NCBI GenBank assembly: GCA_001574975.1
Contig: KQ965790.1
Span: forward strand, 194,679-258,678
Origin: Gonapodya prolifera JEL478
Lineage: Eukaryota; Monoblepharomycota; Monoblepharidomycetes; Monoblepharidales; Gonapodyaceae
Direction of reading: 5' to 3'
Length of the DNA stretch: 64,000 nucleotides
Shown here in pieces: positions 54,380 through 64,000 of the stretch (its first letter is position 1; each line of letters begins with the position of its first letter). A program made the translations under genes and the position numbers. A model generated the notes under the pieces. It was not told the origin of the DNA. It searched no databases and worked only from the letters and a program-made list of their open reading frames with translations.

Positions 54380-56624
54380 ATGGCAAGCAGGCAGCAGCAC
54401 GCGAATCCTTGTCGCACGAAATGTAAGCGGAATGGGGGACGAGCGCACGGCGTGGCACTTCCATCGCTCGGATCGTCCGATATCTAACCATCGTCTGCTC
54501 TTGTTCCAGCCTCACAGGTAGGCACGCTCCCTCAAGATGCAATCGCCATGCGTAGTGTGAACCGTTTCAATGCATTTGACTGCCACTAGTCGTGCGACCA
54601 ATGTCGAGCGCGGAAACACCGATGCGACAATGCGTCGCCAGTGTGTTCACGCTGCACCAAGTTCCAACTCGAATGCACATACACGCGGCAGCAAAGAAAG
54701 GTGGGTCGTTCGGGAAGGTGGTCGACGTATCACGTTTTCATCACCTGTCACCCAATTTCCAGCGAGGTCCACCAAAGGGCACGCGATCCACCGTCCACGA
54801 ACGTCTGCGCTCTCTCGAGCAGCTCGCGAGGCAACTTGGCGTAGATCCAAAGCAGCGAGATCAGTTGGGCTCCCTCGTCGCGTCCCTCACGGCTGCACCG
54901 GACTTTCTGGACGTCAAGCCCGAGCTGGAAGCAGAAGCTGATATTCCTTTCGCCAATTTCTTACAGGGAGAGCCCCCGTCCCCATTCATCTCCAAAGACG
55001 CATTTTTCGGAGCACCAAGCATATTCGAAGACATGCCATGGTCAACCGCCGCTTCCGTCGCACCATCTGATTCAGACATGACCGCCACCTTCGCATCCAT
55101 GTACTGCCCTACGGATTCTTCAGAGAGTCCTGGCTCGGTCGACTTGCTTCTTCCCTCTCTGGCGTCATGCTCGCCAGAGGACATTCTCGCCGACCTGGAC
55201 CTCTCACTCTCCCTCTCCACTCTCGAACCCTCCCTCCCTGCTGGTTCTGGTCCAACAACCGATCTCGTCTTATCGCATCTCCCATCCCCACCACTCCTCC
55301 AGAACCTCGTAGACTTGTACGCCTTCCACGTCCACCCTTTCCTCCCCATGGCCGACCTCCCAGCTCTACGTCACGCACTCATCAGTCCGCCGTGGCCCTT
55401 CCCCATCGACTTCGCTCTTCTTCTGCACTCCATATACGCTCTCGGCTGGTGCTTTGTCGGACGCTCCGAAGCAGACGGCGCGCGTGAGAGTGCGGACAAT
55501 TTCGCCAAATGCAAAGAGCTGCTCGAAAGACTGCAGGGGAAGCACACACTGAGAAGCTTACAAGGGCTAGCCAATATGTGCCTTTACACCGCGCAGAGCT
55601 CGGGAATCGGGTTAGAAGTTGCCGACATGGTAATATCAGGTCACCGTGACCTGTGTGATGAGAGTTAAGACTGAGCCACCCACTTTTTTCTCCCACAGTA
55701 CCTCGCTCAAGCCATATGCGCCGCTCGCCACTTGGGTGTGGACCGCCGACCTCTCTTGACGGATCTGGACCCGTCCACGCGGGACCGTGTCCACTCATTC
55801 TGGTCGCTGTTCCTCCTCGACAAGTACATGGCCGTCAACAAGACAAGACTGCCCATGATCTCAGAAGACGAGGCGGAGTACATGCAGCAATACCGTAAGT
55901 CTCACTTCTCTCGCACTGCGTTTGAGCCACCCCTCATCTCACATCACGCCACGTCACGGCGCCCTTTGGCAGCCCTCACGCACGACCTCCTCGTCCCGCT
56001 GCACATCGCCTTCTCCCTCTGCCACACGATGCAGCTGCGCCCGCCCGCGGACCCGTCGTCCTACATCACGCGGATCCGCAGAACGCTCGAACAGGCACGA
56101 CCGTACCTCACCCAACCGGACCAGCTCAGAGTGTGCCGCAACGTGCTGTACTGCGTCGCGGCGGTGCGGTCGGGGTTCGAGCCGGGAGACGTTGTCGCGA
56201 GGTATTTGGGGCCGGCGATGAGGGACGCGGTGCAATGTGAGTCGTCGCCCGATGTCACCATGCAAACCGTTCGCACGACCAAAACCAAAACTCACCATGG
56301 TGCACGCCTACAGGCGCCGATTCGTCCGGCTACGTCACACTTGGTTCTCCCTTTGCCAACTTTGGTGTGCTCTTCCTGCTCAAACTCGGGCTGCGGCTCG
56401 GAATCGCCACCGAGCCAGACCTGTGTGCCGGAGCAGCCGCGCTGTCGGGGCACGGCGTGCGGTGGCGGACCAGTGCGGGTCTCGTGCGTGACTTGATGGG
56501 CGTGTGGATGGGAGCAAAGGCAGTCGAAGCGGGTGTGGGAAACGGAAACGGGCCGGCGCAACTCGAGGGCACGAGCACGAGCGTAGAGTCGAGTGAGGGA
56601 GAGGAGAGATTGGTGGCTGTTTGA
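54380..56624 (+). CDS. Zn2Cys6 fungal transcription factor
   Basis: The start ATG at 54380 opens MASRQQHANPCRTK. A tiny second exon (CCTCACAG, 54512-54519) and the third exon restore SCDQCRARKHRCDNASPVCS then RCTKFQLEC: a complete Zn2Cys6 binuclear cluster at about residues 19-45. Next come a short coiled-coil dimerisation helix (ERLRSLEQLARQLGVD), an acidic Ser/Leu-rich linker and the fungal-specific TF middle region with LYAFHVHPFLPMADLPAL, ALGWCFVGRS, AICAARHLGVDRRP and DRVHSFWSLFLLDKYMAVN. Further exons run to RWRTSAGLVRDLMGVWMG and a stop at 56624. It binds CGG-type half-sites by family rule; targets unknown. About six exons. Confidence 0.87.
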
Positions 56625-57144
56625 ATATGGTTGTGACGGGTTTGGTGGTGACAAGATCACGCTTATTGATTCTGATGTTTGTACACAAGTTTCCCAATTC
56701 AAGGTTTTTTCTTCACACCAACGACAAGAAGTTACAGTTACAGTTACAATCACAGATCGCCTATCACCACGAATCGACAGACAACCTTGTTGCTCCCAAA
56801 ACACAAAGTGTAGTGTCGGCAGACTGCTCAGATCGCCCAGATTGTTGAAAGTCGTCATATCAATGTATCCCTTCGTCACTGGGTCCTTGTTCTTGAAGCT
56901 TTTCATGCTAGGATTTAAACACTCTTCAGTTTCTCCACATGTGCCATAATTGCCTCAATAGCTGCACCGATTTCGTGTGGTCGAAACTCTGCTGGATTTC
57001 CGACTGGACGCTTTTAAAATCGCCTCTTGTCGTTTTTTTCTCCAAACGACTTCAGTTTTCACACAGAAACGTGGGACTACTGTGATGGCCGAGGGCACTT
57101 GACACCAGCGTGCGCAATGAGCACAACAAATTCTGCGCCATCAG

Positions 57145-57714
57145 ATGACCTCTACCACGATAGATCCAATCTATCTGACGGAGTGTTTTAGGACGTTTTT
57201 GAGCACGTCGCCACTCCCTCAGAAATCCACGTAGCTCGAACTTGCAAGGGCTGTCGGGTTCGCAACGACATTCCCCACCAACTTGCCGCCGCTCGCACTC
57301 TCCAGCATCGCAACCATATTCTTAACCGTGGTGGAGGAGAGTGCTGCCCAAGGGCGCGGAGACAGATTGACAGACGATTCCAAGGTTGAGCTTGTGGCAG
57401 AGATTGTACACTGTTACGTTGCGAGACCCACAGTGGAGTGGGATGAACTCGCAAGGATGTTGTTTGTTCTGAACGTGGAATGCAACGTACTTTCGGAAGT
57501 GGTTGCTGTTCTGAACTTTACAACACAACAAAAGAGATCCCTCGAGCAGGCGATTACGGACAACGTCGAGAAGTAAGTTGAAGAGAGGGTTTGGTTTTGC
57601 ACGATAGCCACGCACCCGAACAAAGTCGAGATCAAGGGATACGCACTGGACGGCACTTGTTGGGGCTGCTTTGTCGCCCTACAAGATGGGTCGCGAATGC
57701 TCACCGTGAATTAA
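57145..57714 (+). pseudogene. Small helical protein frame with two internal stops
   Basis: One continuous reading frame of 190 codons from ATG 57145 to TAA 57714 is interrupted by TAG (57232-57234) and TAA (57574-57576). The amino-acid sequence on both sides of each stop looks like one protein: MTSTTIDPIYLTECFRTFLS | LELARAVGFATTF..VEWDELARMLFVLNVECNV | CTIATHPNKVEIKGYALDGT. I tested the nearby GT/AG sites and found no phase-compatible intron of normal length that removes either stop; the second overlaps a GTAAGT donor but lacks an in-phase acceptor. Helical composition recalls COMM-domain proteins, weakly. Best reading: a recently inactivated gene, or an unusual gene with readthrough or very short introns. 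Confidence 0.5.
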
Positions 57715-58420
57715 TTGAAAAATATTTATTCGATGGACCGGGTTTTTGGTTGCTGTGAGCCGTAAGGGCCCTAGTTTGGGTTGCGATTTGAGTGATTGTA
57801 TTTGGTTGGTAACGTATCAAGTTCAATGACTCTTCGCTGCAGTGCTAATCTTGCGACTTTATTCCATTTACAATCTGCGAGGCGGAGGTGTGACATCCCG
57901 ACAATTCTCTGGTGAGGTCAAGAACCCCGTCTCATTGAACAAGTTGATTTTTTAGGACGAAGAGGTTGGCACCGGTGTGAGCGAGGATCATGGGACGGAC
58001 CGCCGCAGATCCTTTCCAAAACGCCAAAGACAAAATATGAAGCAGTGTGCTCTAGAGCTTCAGAAGAGGTGCTGTCACACGCAGAGGCGCGTCTGACGTC
58101 TGTACAAATACTTAATAACGGAAACGCGGAAGAAGCGCTGCTCAGTGGGTTGGAGAGCAGGAGTCGTGCGCACTCATATAAAACAATCTCACTTATTTTC
58201 TTTTCTGCCAATACATGGGTCGAGTAAGGACAGGTGATAAAGAACTGAGTAAGTTTCTACCCGTCAGTTGCACCACTCAACAACCAACCCAACCAAGCCC
58301 AACTAATCGAAAACCCGGACCATCTAACAATAAGTAACAATATTGCTCCATACGGGCTTTATGATGTGACCGATTGTGGCACAGCCGCGGGAACCATCGC
58401 GGTGCACCCTTGATCGGGGA
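57715..58420. other. Intergenic, no gene recognised
   Basis: About 700 bp. Short frames only, including an unsupported + strand frame at 58045-58227. Must include the promoter of the F-box-like gene. Confidence 0.35.
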
Positions 58421-59062
58421 ATGTATAGCGCGTCTCCAGCGCCCGCTCGCCGTAACTTGCGCCATCGCACAGCCGCACGCTCAACGACTCCACGCGCCAT
58501 GACTCCCGCGCCATCGTCTTCGCCGTCGCCCCTGCAATCCCCGAGCGCCGCCCGCCGCCGGACATCCCGCCCTGCACCTGCCCCGACGCAGACCCATCCC
58601 GCCCGGCCCCGCCCCAGGCCCATCCTCCCGCCCGAGCTATTCGTACACCACGTCCTCCCCGCGCTCGTCCCCGACTACTTCACCCCGGGCACCTCGCGGG
58701 ACGACACCGCAGCACGCGAAGACGCCCTCTTGGCCGTGTCCAACGTGTGCGCCGCCTGGAGGGAGTGGGCGCTGCCCAGGTTCGAGGGGCTGGGATCCTA
58801 CAGGCTTCTCAGGCTGCGCTTGCCCGAAGCTGCTGACCCCAAGAAACGAGGTGGGAGGGCGCTGGCGTACTCAAGGAACGACGACGGATTGCGGAAGCGC
58901 GCCGAGTTGGAAGCCGAGCGCGTGCGGTTCCTCGTCGCTGTCGTCAACGAGCGCAAGAAAGAGCGGGCCTACCGCGGAGGTGGCGTGCGTGCAGGGCTGG
59001 GAGCGAAAGCTGTATCCGGAGCAAAAGCGGGGGCCGGAGCCGGAGAGGACTCCAAGCTGTGA
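58421..59062 (+). CDS. F-box-like small protein
   Basis: Intronless, about 213 residues from the ATG at 58421. The first ~70 residues are Pro/Arg/Ser/Ala-rich. Then ILPPELFVHHVLPALVPDYF and, after a short insert, LLAVSNVCAAWREWALPRFE match the LPPELxxxV...L..VSxVCxxWR pattern of F-box-like domains. The rest is Arg/Glu-rich helix and a Gly/Ala tail. An Skp1-binding role is inferred from the motif only. An internal ATG at 58499 is an alternative start. High GC content. Confidence 0.6.
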   Translation: MYSASPAPARRNLRHRTAARSTTPRAMTPAPSSSPSPLQSPSAARRRTSRPAPAPTQTHPARPRPRPILPPELFVHHVLPALVPDYFTPGTSRDDTAAREDALLAVSNVCAAWREWALPRFEGLGSYRLLRLRLPEAADPKKRGGRALAYSRNDDGLRKRAELEAERVRFLVAVVNERKKERAYRGGGVRAGLGAKAVSGAKAGAGAGEDSKL

Positions 59063-60626
59063 TCGACGACTGATGCGCAGAGGTGTAGAGCTGTAGACTA
59101 GACGTGGCGCTAGACGTACCCGAGCGACAGACGCTCGATAGAAATTACTCTTGACAGAAGTACGGTCACTTCTTTAGACTCTCGTTTTTACTTTTGTTTA
59201 CTTTGTGGGCTGTATTTGATTACATCCAACTTTCGGATTGTCGTACCATAGTGCGTACTACCAAGTCGGAGTCTCCGAGAGGTCTGGAGGGGTTGACTAA
59301 CGGTCTCGGTCACTCCAGGCTTTTGCCTTGGACCATTATCGCGATTGTTCGTTTGAAATGAAACAGTCACCCCCAGTAACTAAATTACGAAAAGATTACT
59401 GAAGTATGTATTGTGGGATGCGCATTTCAATTTCAGGGATATCAATTTCTTTTGAGAGTATTGTGATACAGAAAATGTAAAATCAAACAATATAAACAAA
59501 ATAAAATATCAGAACCGCAGGCATTCGGAAACGCTGGTAGCACAGAATCCAAACAGTCGGTGCAGGCACGACGCCGGGCGACGGCGATGATTCGTCTCGG
59601 AGTTTGGAGAGCGCTGAGCGCGTCGCCAAACGTCGGCGTCGGATATTACTCTCCAGTGAGCTTTGGCTGTGAGTTAGAGTTGGAGCAGATGGCAGTGAAG
59701 CACGCAGCACGCAACACGCAGCACGCATTTGGTCCCTGTCCCTACAGTGGATACATGCGCCTGCAACTGCGATTACGAATTGAGACCGCCACCGGAGTCA
59801 GGACAAGCAAAGCTGCAAAGTCATGGCGAACTTTGTTTCGCAGGGTTGAGCGGCTAAGCAAGTGAAGGTTGAGCGGTTGGAGAGACGGTCGTGGACTGTG
59901 GAGTGTCTTGTGTGTTTGGGACATGCGATTGCCAATTCCAGACCTTTGGTTCAAGCAGTGGACGGTCACGGGTTTTGCGAGAGTGAAGTAAAGCGTACAG
60001 TGAATGCATAACGTTATCAAAGCGAGCGGCGTGGATGAATTTGTGAATGGGGAGGCTCAACAAATCAGCCGCAGCCGCAGCTTTGCGATGAGTGAGACAC
60101 TTTGCGTTGGACACATTGCAGGCGACGCAGCGCATGGAAGCGAGTGTAGCGCAGAGCAGAGAAAGGGCTGCCGGCTGCCGGAGCGGGGAAGAAACTGGCG
60201 TAGTGTGGTGAATGGAATAGGACACGGGGGATAATTTGGAATGATCCCCTGCGCTTTGTTTGGTCGCCGTCGCACACGCGAAATCCGGCGTGGGGGGCTA
60301 CTCTCCACCACCTGCAACAATTGCATAGACTTGCATTGGCCCAATCGCCGCTCGGGGAAGAGAATTCCGCGCACAGCGTTTCCCAAGAAAGAAACGCGGG
60401 ATGCGGATAAACACTAAAGGCGGGATTACCCGCGGAAGTTTGGAGAGATGGTTTTGAGATTCTTACAAAGAGACGGACGGGAACGTGTGGGGGGAAAAGG
60501 TATATCTACAATAGAGGAGGATGGAGGCAAGAGGAGGCTGGAGCGGACGAGGACGGCGAGGAAAGACCAGCATCACTGTCGCTACCAAAGACAACACGAG
60601 TACCAGCAGCAGCAACAACCCGCATC
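59063..60626. other. Intergenic region upstream of bZIP gene
   Basis: About 1.56 kb with no recognisable coding region. It holds short CA/GC-rich repeats (GCACGCAGCACGCAACACGCAGCACGC at 59699-59725) and, from 60450, an AG-rich leader immediately before the bZIP ATG. Probably long regulatory sequence and 5' UTR. Confidence 0.4.
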
Positions 60627-62667
60627 ATGCCGTCAACTCCGCCATCGGATGACTGGTCTGGCAGCGAGAACGGAGGCGGTGGAGGACCAAGTGGCAGCGT
60701 CGGGGGCGGAAAGGCAAGGACACAGAGGGAGAAGAACAAGGCCGCGCAAAAGGTACGTCTTCGTGTGTTGGTGGATTGAGGTCGTTGGATCGTGGGTGGG
60801 TGATGGAGGGGAAGGGAGTGGAGTGGATTGGCATGGAATGGAATGGAATGCAGTGGAAGTACCCACGTGAGCCTTGCGAGCAAGGATGGTGTCGAGTTCG
60901 ATTATATCCGTTCGACTGCCGCCGTGTGTCTGTTGTCTGCTGTCCACCCACTCGCTCTCACTCAAACGGATTGGAATGGAGCGAAGATTTTCCCTTGCTA
61001 GCAGGGATGGCGTGGGATTTCTCGGGTTTCGTTGGACTGTCGCTATTTGCGATCTGTGCACCCGTGACTCACTCACATTCTGACGTGAAACGAGGGAATG
61101 GGATGGAATGGCAAGCTCCCCAGAGAGCAGTGTTTGGTTTCGTTTCTTTTGTGGTGGTTTGGACCGCCGCCTCGCTGTCTGCCTACCGCTCACTCACTCA
61201 CTCACTCTCCCACTCTCCCACCCTCCTCCCCAACTCCCCCGCCCCCCACCCCACGCCCCGGCTCCCACCCCCACCCACACAGGCCTGGCGCACCCGCCGC
61301 CGCCTCGAACTCGACGCCCTCCGCGCAACATCTGCCGACTCCCACTCGCGCGCGCGCCAGCTCGAACTCGATAATGTGGCACTCAGGGAGCGGAATAGGA
61401 GCTTGGAGCAGCAGTTGGAGCTGTTGAGGGCGCTTGTGCCGGGGATGGGTGGCGGTGGCGGTGGGGGAGCGAGGCAAGGGGGTGGCGTGGGTGGTGGTGG
61501 TGGTTGTCCAAATGCGTTGGGTGGAATGACCACGGACATGGACATGGGTGGTACGACCTTGGGATCTGGAATGGGCATGGGATGGACTGGACCTGCAACG
61601 ACCATGCCACCAGGAATGGGACCGGCACTGACCATGACACCGTCACCAGACGCATGGAGTTCTCACCACCACCACAACCGCCACCCATCTTCAACGGGAG
61701 CCGTAGCCGGGATGGACACGCGGCAGTCGCACCCGACGCCGGCGTCGACGCAGAATCACCAGGACTCGACCCAGCGTCAGGAGGTATCTTCGTCGCGCGG
61801 GTCGAGCGCGTCGCTCGCCCATTCCATCTCGCCTGGTCACTCTGGTCACTCTGGTCACTCTGTGCATCCGTCGGGGCACTCTTCTGAATTTGGACACTCT
61901 TCTGGCCGCTCGTCAGCTCACTCGTCAGCTCACTCCACAACTCACGCTCACCCGGACACACCGCACCAGTCCCTCGCCCTCGCTCACACCTACATGGACG
62001 TGGACATGAACATGGACATTCGCTCCATCGCCCACCGATGCGCATTCGACGCTCATGCGTTTAGTGACGCGCACGGGGTGGGCGGTGGAACTGGTGCGGA
62101 CGCGTGGATGGGTGGACTGGGCCTGAGTATTCACGAACACGCGCGCAAGTTCGGGGACGACCGTGATCAAGACGGCCACCACGAGCAAGAGCAGGAACAT
62201 GACCAGGATGCGTGGCTTGCCGAACTTGTGAGTTCTCAATCCACTTCTTTTTATTGTGGTGCGTGCGTGAGTGACTGACGCCGTCCGTACATTGAATACT
62301 TGGGCAGTTGGACATACCGCAACCCAGACATCTCGACACCACACCTTCCACATCCGCCGCCACCTCTGCCACCACCGCGTCCACGTCCACTTCCACATCC
62401 GCATCCGCATCCGCCTCGCCCTGCGCCACCGCCACCGCCGAACACACCGCCACGAACACGAACACGAACACGCACATATCGCCCGCCACCTCGACCTCAG
62501 CCGACAACGCGATCCCGCCGTCGCACGACTTGGACGTCGACGGGGAGACTGACGGTGGGATCGGGATCAGCTTCTCGTTCGACGTGGACGTGGAGCCGGA
62601 CCACGACCGCGAACACGAACACGAGCAGCACCGCGTCGGCGTGGAGGAGCACGGTGGAGGAGCATGA
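60627..62667 (+). CDS. bZIP transcription factor, Yap/AP-1-like
   Basis: Exons are 60627-60752, 61283-62227 and 62308-62667, all phase 0, giving about 476 residues. The long first intron (530 bp) splits the basic region, KARTQREKNKAAQK | AWRTRRRLELDAL, followed by a leucine-zipper-like helix (RARQLELDNVALRERNRSLE). The DNA-contact pattern is NxxAQxxWR, like the NxxAQxxFR of fungal Yap/Pap1 factors with Trp in place of Phe. The rest is low complexity: a Gly run, a GHSGHSGHS repeat, Met/Asp repeats, and a Thr/Ser/Asn-rich then acidic His/Glu C-terminus. No cysteine-rich oxidative-sensor domain like that of Yap1 is apparent. Intron 1 is unusually long for this window. Confidence 0.85.
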
Positions 62668-63517
62668 GTGTGCGTGCAGCGTGCGTGTGGAAGGGACGGA
62701 ATGGGTTGGGGTGGGGTCATGTGGGATGTTGGTGTACAGCAAAGAACAAGGAGGAAGAGTCGCGGACATCGGTGTACATTTAGAAGGTAGAGGGGGCAGT
62801 GGGCGGGTGGCACGTTCGCGTGTCTGCGTGTGCGTATGATTTTGCAAATATTTGTCGTAGTGTTAGATTCGTGGCGTATGTAGCGTGAATTGCGTCATAG
62901 TCATGGTGTAAAAAAGTAAACGCGTGTTTCTCTCAAGTCGCGCAACGTGCCGAGTGTCACCACCACGCCGTCTGTCCTTTCGTGGTTTCAAGACTCACCG
63001 CCCGTCCAGACCACCACACAAACCCTCACAAAGCGCCTCACTACGACGTCGGATATCCATTCACAATTGTTGCCCTTCTTCCCACAGTGTCTCGCTTGGC
63101 CCGACGGCGGACACGGTCTCTTCGTACTGCGTCCCTCCAGGACGCCCTCCCCTCCTTGCACCAAGACTTGACGTCCAGACTCCGTCAAGTCCAAACCCAA
63201 CCCTCCTCCCCATCACAGCCGAGCACGAAACTCCGAACACCACCACTTTCTTGTTTGTACTGTGGTGTTTCTGGTGTCGTCATTGGAGGTCACAGTTTTG
63301 GAGCACCACTACACACAATTGATGCCCACTTCCCCCTTATGGTTCGCGTCCAACGCACGTACAATTGTTCCATATTCCTCTAGCTATGCGTACATCACAA
63401 AACACGGTACTCCCCCATTCCGTGCCACCCACATATAAAAAAGTAAACCCAACGGAACGTTCTACCCCCACACGCAACTGCAACACGTGATACTTCAGAG
63501 CACACACAAAAAGAGAT
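62668..63517. other. Intergenic, no gene assigned
   Basis: Between two convergent genes. A + strand frame at 62982-63383 (MVSRLTARPDHHTNPHKAPH...) is open but has no family signature; I regard it as unproven. Confidence 0.35.
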
Positions 63518-64000
63518 TCAGCGGTAATCGTTGCCTTCGCGATGCATTGTCACTAGGATGGACCCAGGAGAAGTCAGCAAAGGCCGGGACTAGGATCAAC
63601 CACGGAACTCGAACTCACCCGAATCAAACTCCGAGAACGGGTCTTTCTCAGGGCCCTTCCGCCCTCTCCGTCCATCCTGGGCGACCGCCCCACCATTCAC
63701 CGCGACACCAGTGTTCGAAATCCCATCCAAATCCAAACTCTCACTCTCTCGCAGGAACCGGAAGTTGGACGTGTCGGCCTGATCCCGGATCCGGGGTACA
63801 ATGGGCGGGCGCTGGTGCCGAAGAAGCGCCCACACAGTGTTGCGGAAGAAAGGGTGGCTCTTGACATCGGAGGCACCGGCTTTGGAGCCGAGACGTTTTC
63901 GCTCGTCCTTGTGCAGGAGCTGGAGCGGAGTGCAGCGTTCAGATTCGAACTAGATTATCGAGGAGAGTCCAAGGCGTGATTCACCTTTTTCACAATGCTC
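63518..64000 (-). CDS. AGC protein kinase, KIN82/NRC-2-like (3' end only)
   Basis: Minus-strand gene that continues past the window. Visible exons give LLHKDERKRLGSKAGASDVK then SHPFFRNTVWALLRHQRPPI, i.e. the end of the kinase C-lobe and start of the AGC tail, followed by DTSNFRFLRESESLDLDG and a Gly/Arg-rich segment. The last exon (63552-63518) is joined across a 66-bp intron to FSEFDSVTMHREGNDYR, the usual fungal FxSVTxH end. The RLGSxxGAxDVKxHPFF plus WALLRHxxPPI combination is typical of the fungal KIN82/FPK1/NRC-2 group, which phosphorylates lipid flippases; that subgroup call is inference. ATP-binding and catalytic loops lie outside the window. Confidence 0.8.

Noticed and set aside
62924-63383. 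Three overlapping + strand frames of 74-133 codons.
   Set aside because: No frame has both a good ATG and a recognisable sequence; probably non-coding between convergent genes.

Overview
The window looks like a scaffold from a fungal nuclear genome. Nearly every recognisable gene is broken by short GT..AG introns (about 50-100 bp). It carries a Zn2Cys6 transcription factor, a Yap-like bZIP, COX16, a KIN82/NRC-2-like AGC kinase, an SLC35-type carrier and fungal-style metabolic genes. Normal regions are GC- and CpG-rich. Bacterial-type genes that carry introns, a Fanzor-like remnant and the loose gene spacing would fit an early-diverging (chytrid-like) fungus; that placement is inference. A single N at 44888 lies between two identical 95-bp copies, so the sequence is a scaffold with an unmerged contig overlap there.

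Layout. 0-6 kb: coiled-coil membrane protein, SLC35F/THI74-like carrier and acidic nuclear-type protein, all on +. 6.1-15.2 kb: small coiled-coil protein, dihydroxy-acid dehydratase, divergent acyl-CoA synthetase, cytidine deaminase and COX16. 15.5-24.5 kb: a collinear + strand run of N-acetylneuraminate lyase-like aldolase, class I glutamine amidotransferase (GATase), GST-like protein, hemerythrin-GATase fusion and acyl-CoA carboxylase carboxyltransferase. 24.6-27.6 kb (-): two tandem, intron-bearing genes for bacterial-type family 3 solute-binding proteins, divergent from a glutamine-synthetase-like gene (28.0-30.4 kb). 30.6-31.6 kb: unknown protein.

33.9-46.9 kb is different in character. 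It is CpG-poor and repeat-bearing, with degenerate multi-exon frames: a Fanzor/TnpB-like C-terminal zinc ribbon plus RuvC-III motif, a Cys-rich gene, two copies of a ~225-bp zinc-cluster module, a broken Ty3/gypsy protease-RT and a damaged FMN reductase. A CpG-rich F-box gene (38.4-39.8 kb) sits as an island inside it.

46.9-64 kb returns to ordinary gene space: 3-hydroxybutyrate-dehydrogenase-like SDR, heme oxygenase, an unknown gene, a three-finger C2H2 factor, the Zn2Cys6 factor, a frame with two internal stops, an F-box-like protein, the bZIP factor and the 3' end of the AGC kinase.

Functional links are modest. The GST, the two GATases (similar to gamma-glutamyl peptidases), the amino-acid-type binding proteins and the glutamine-synthetase-like enzyme all act on glutamine, glutathione or amino acids and lie within 13 kb. 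They could form a loose metabolic neighbourhood, which the sequence alone does not prove.
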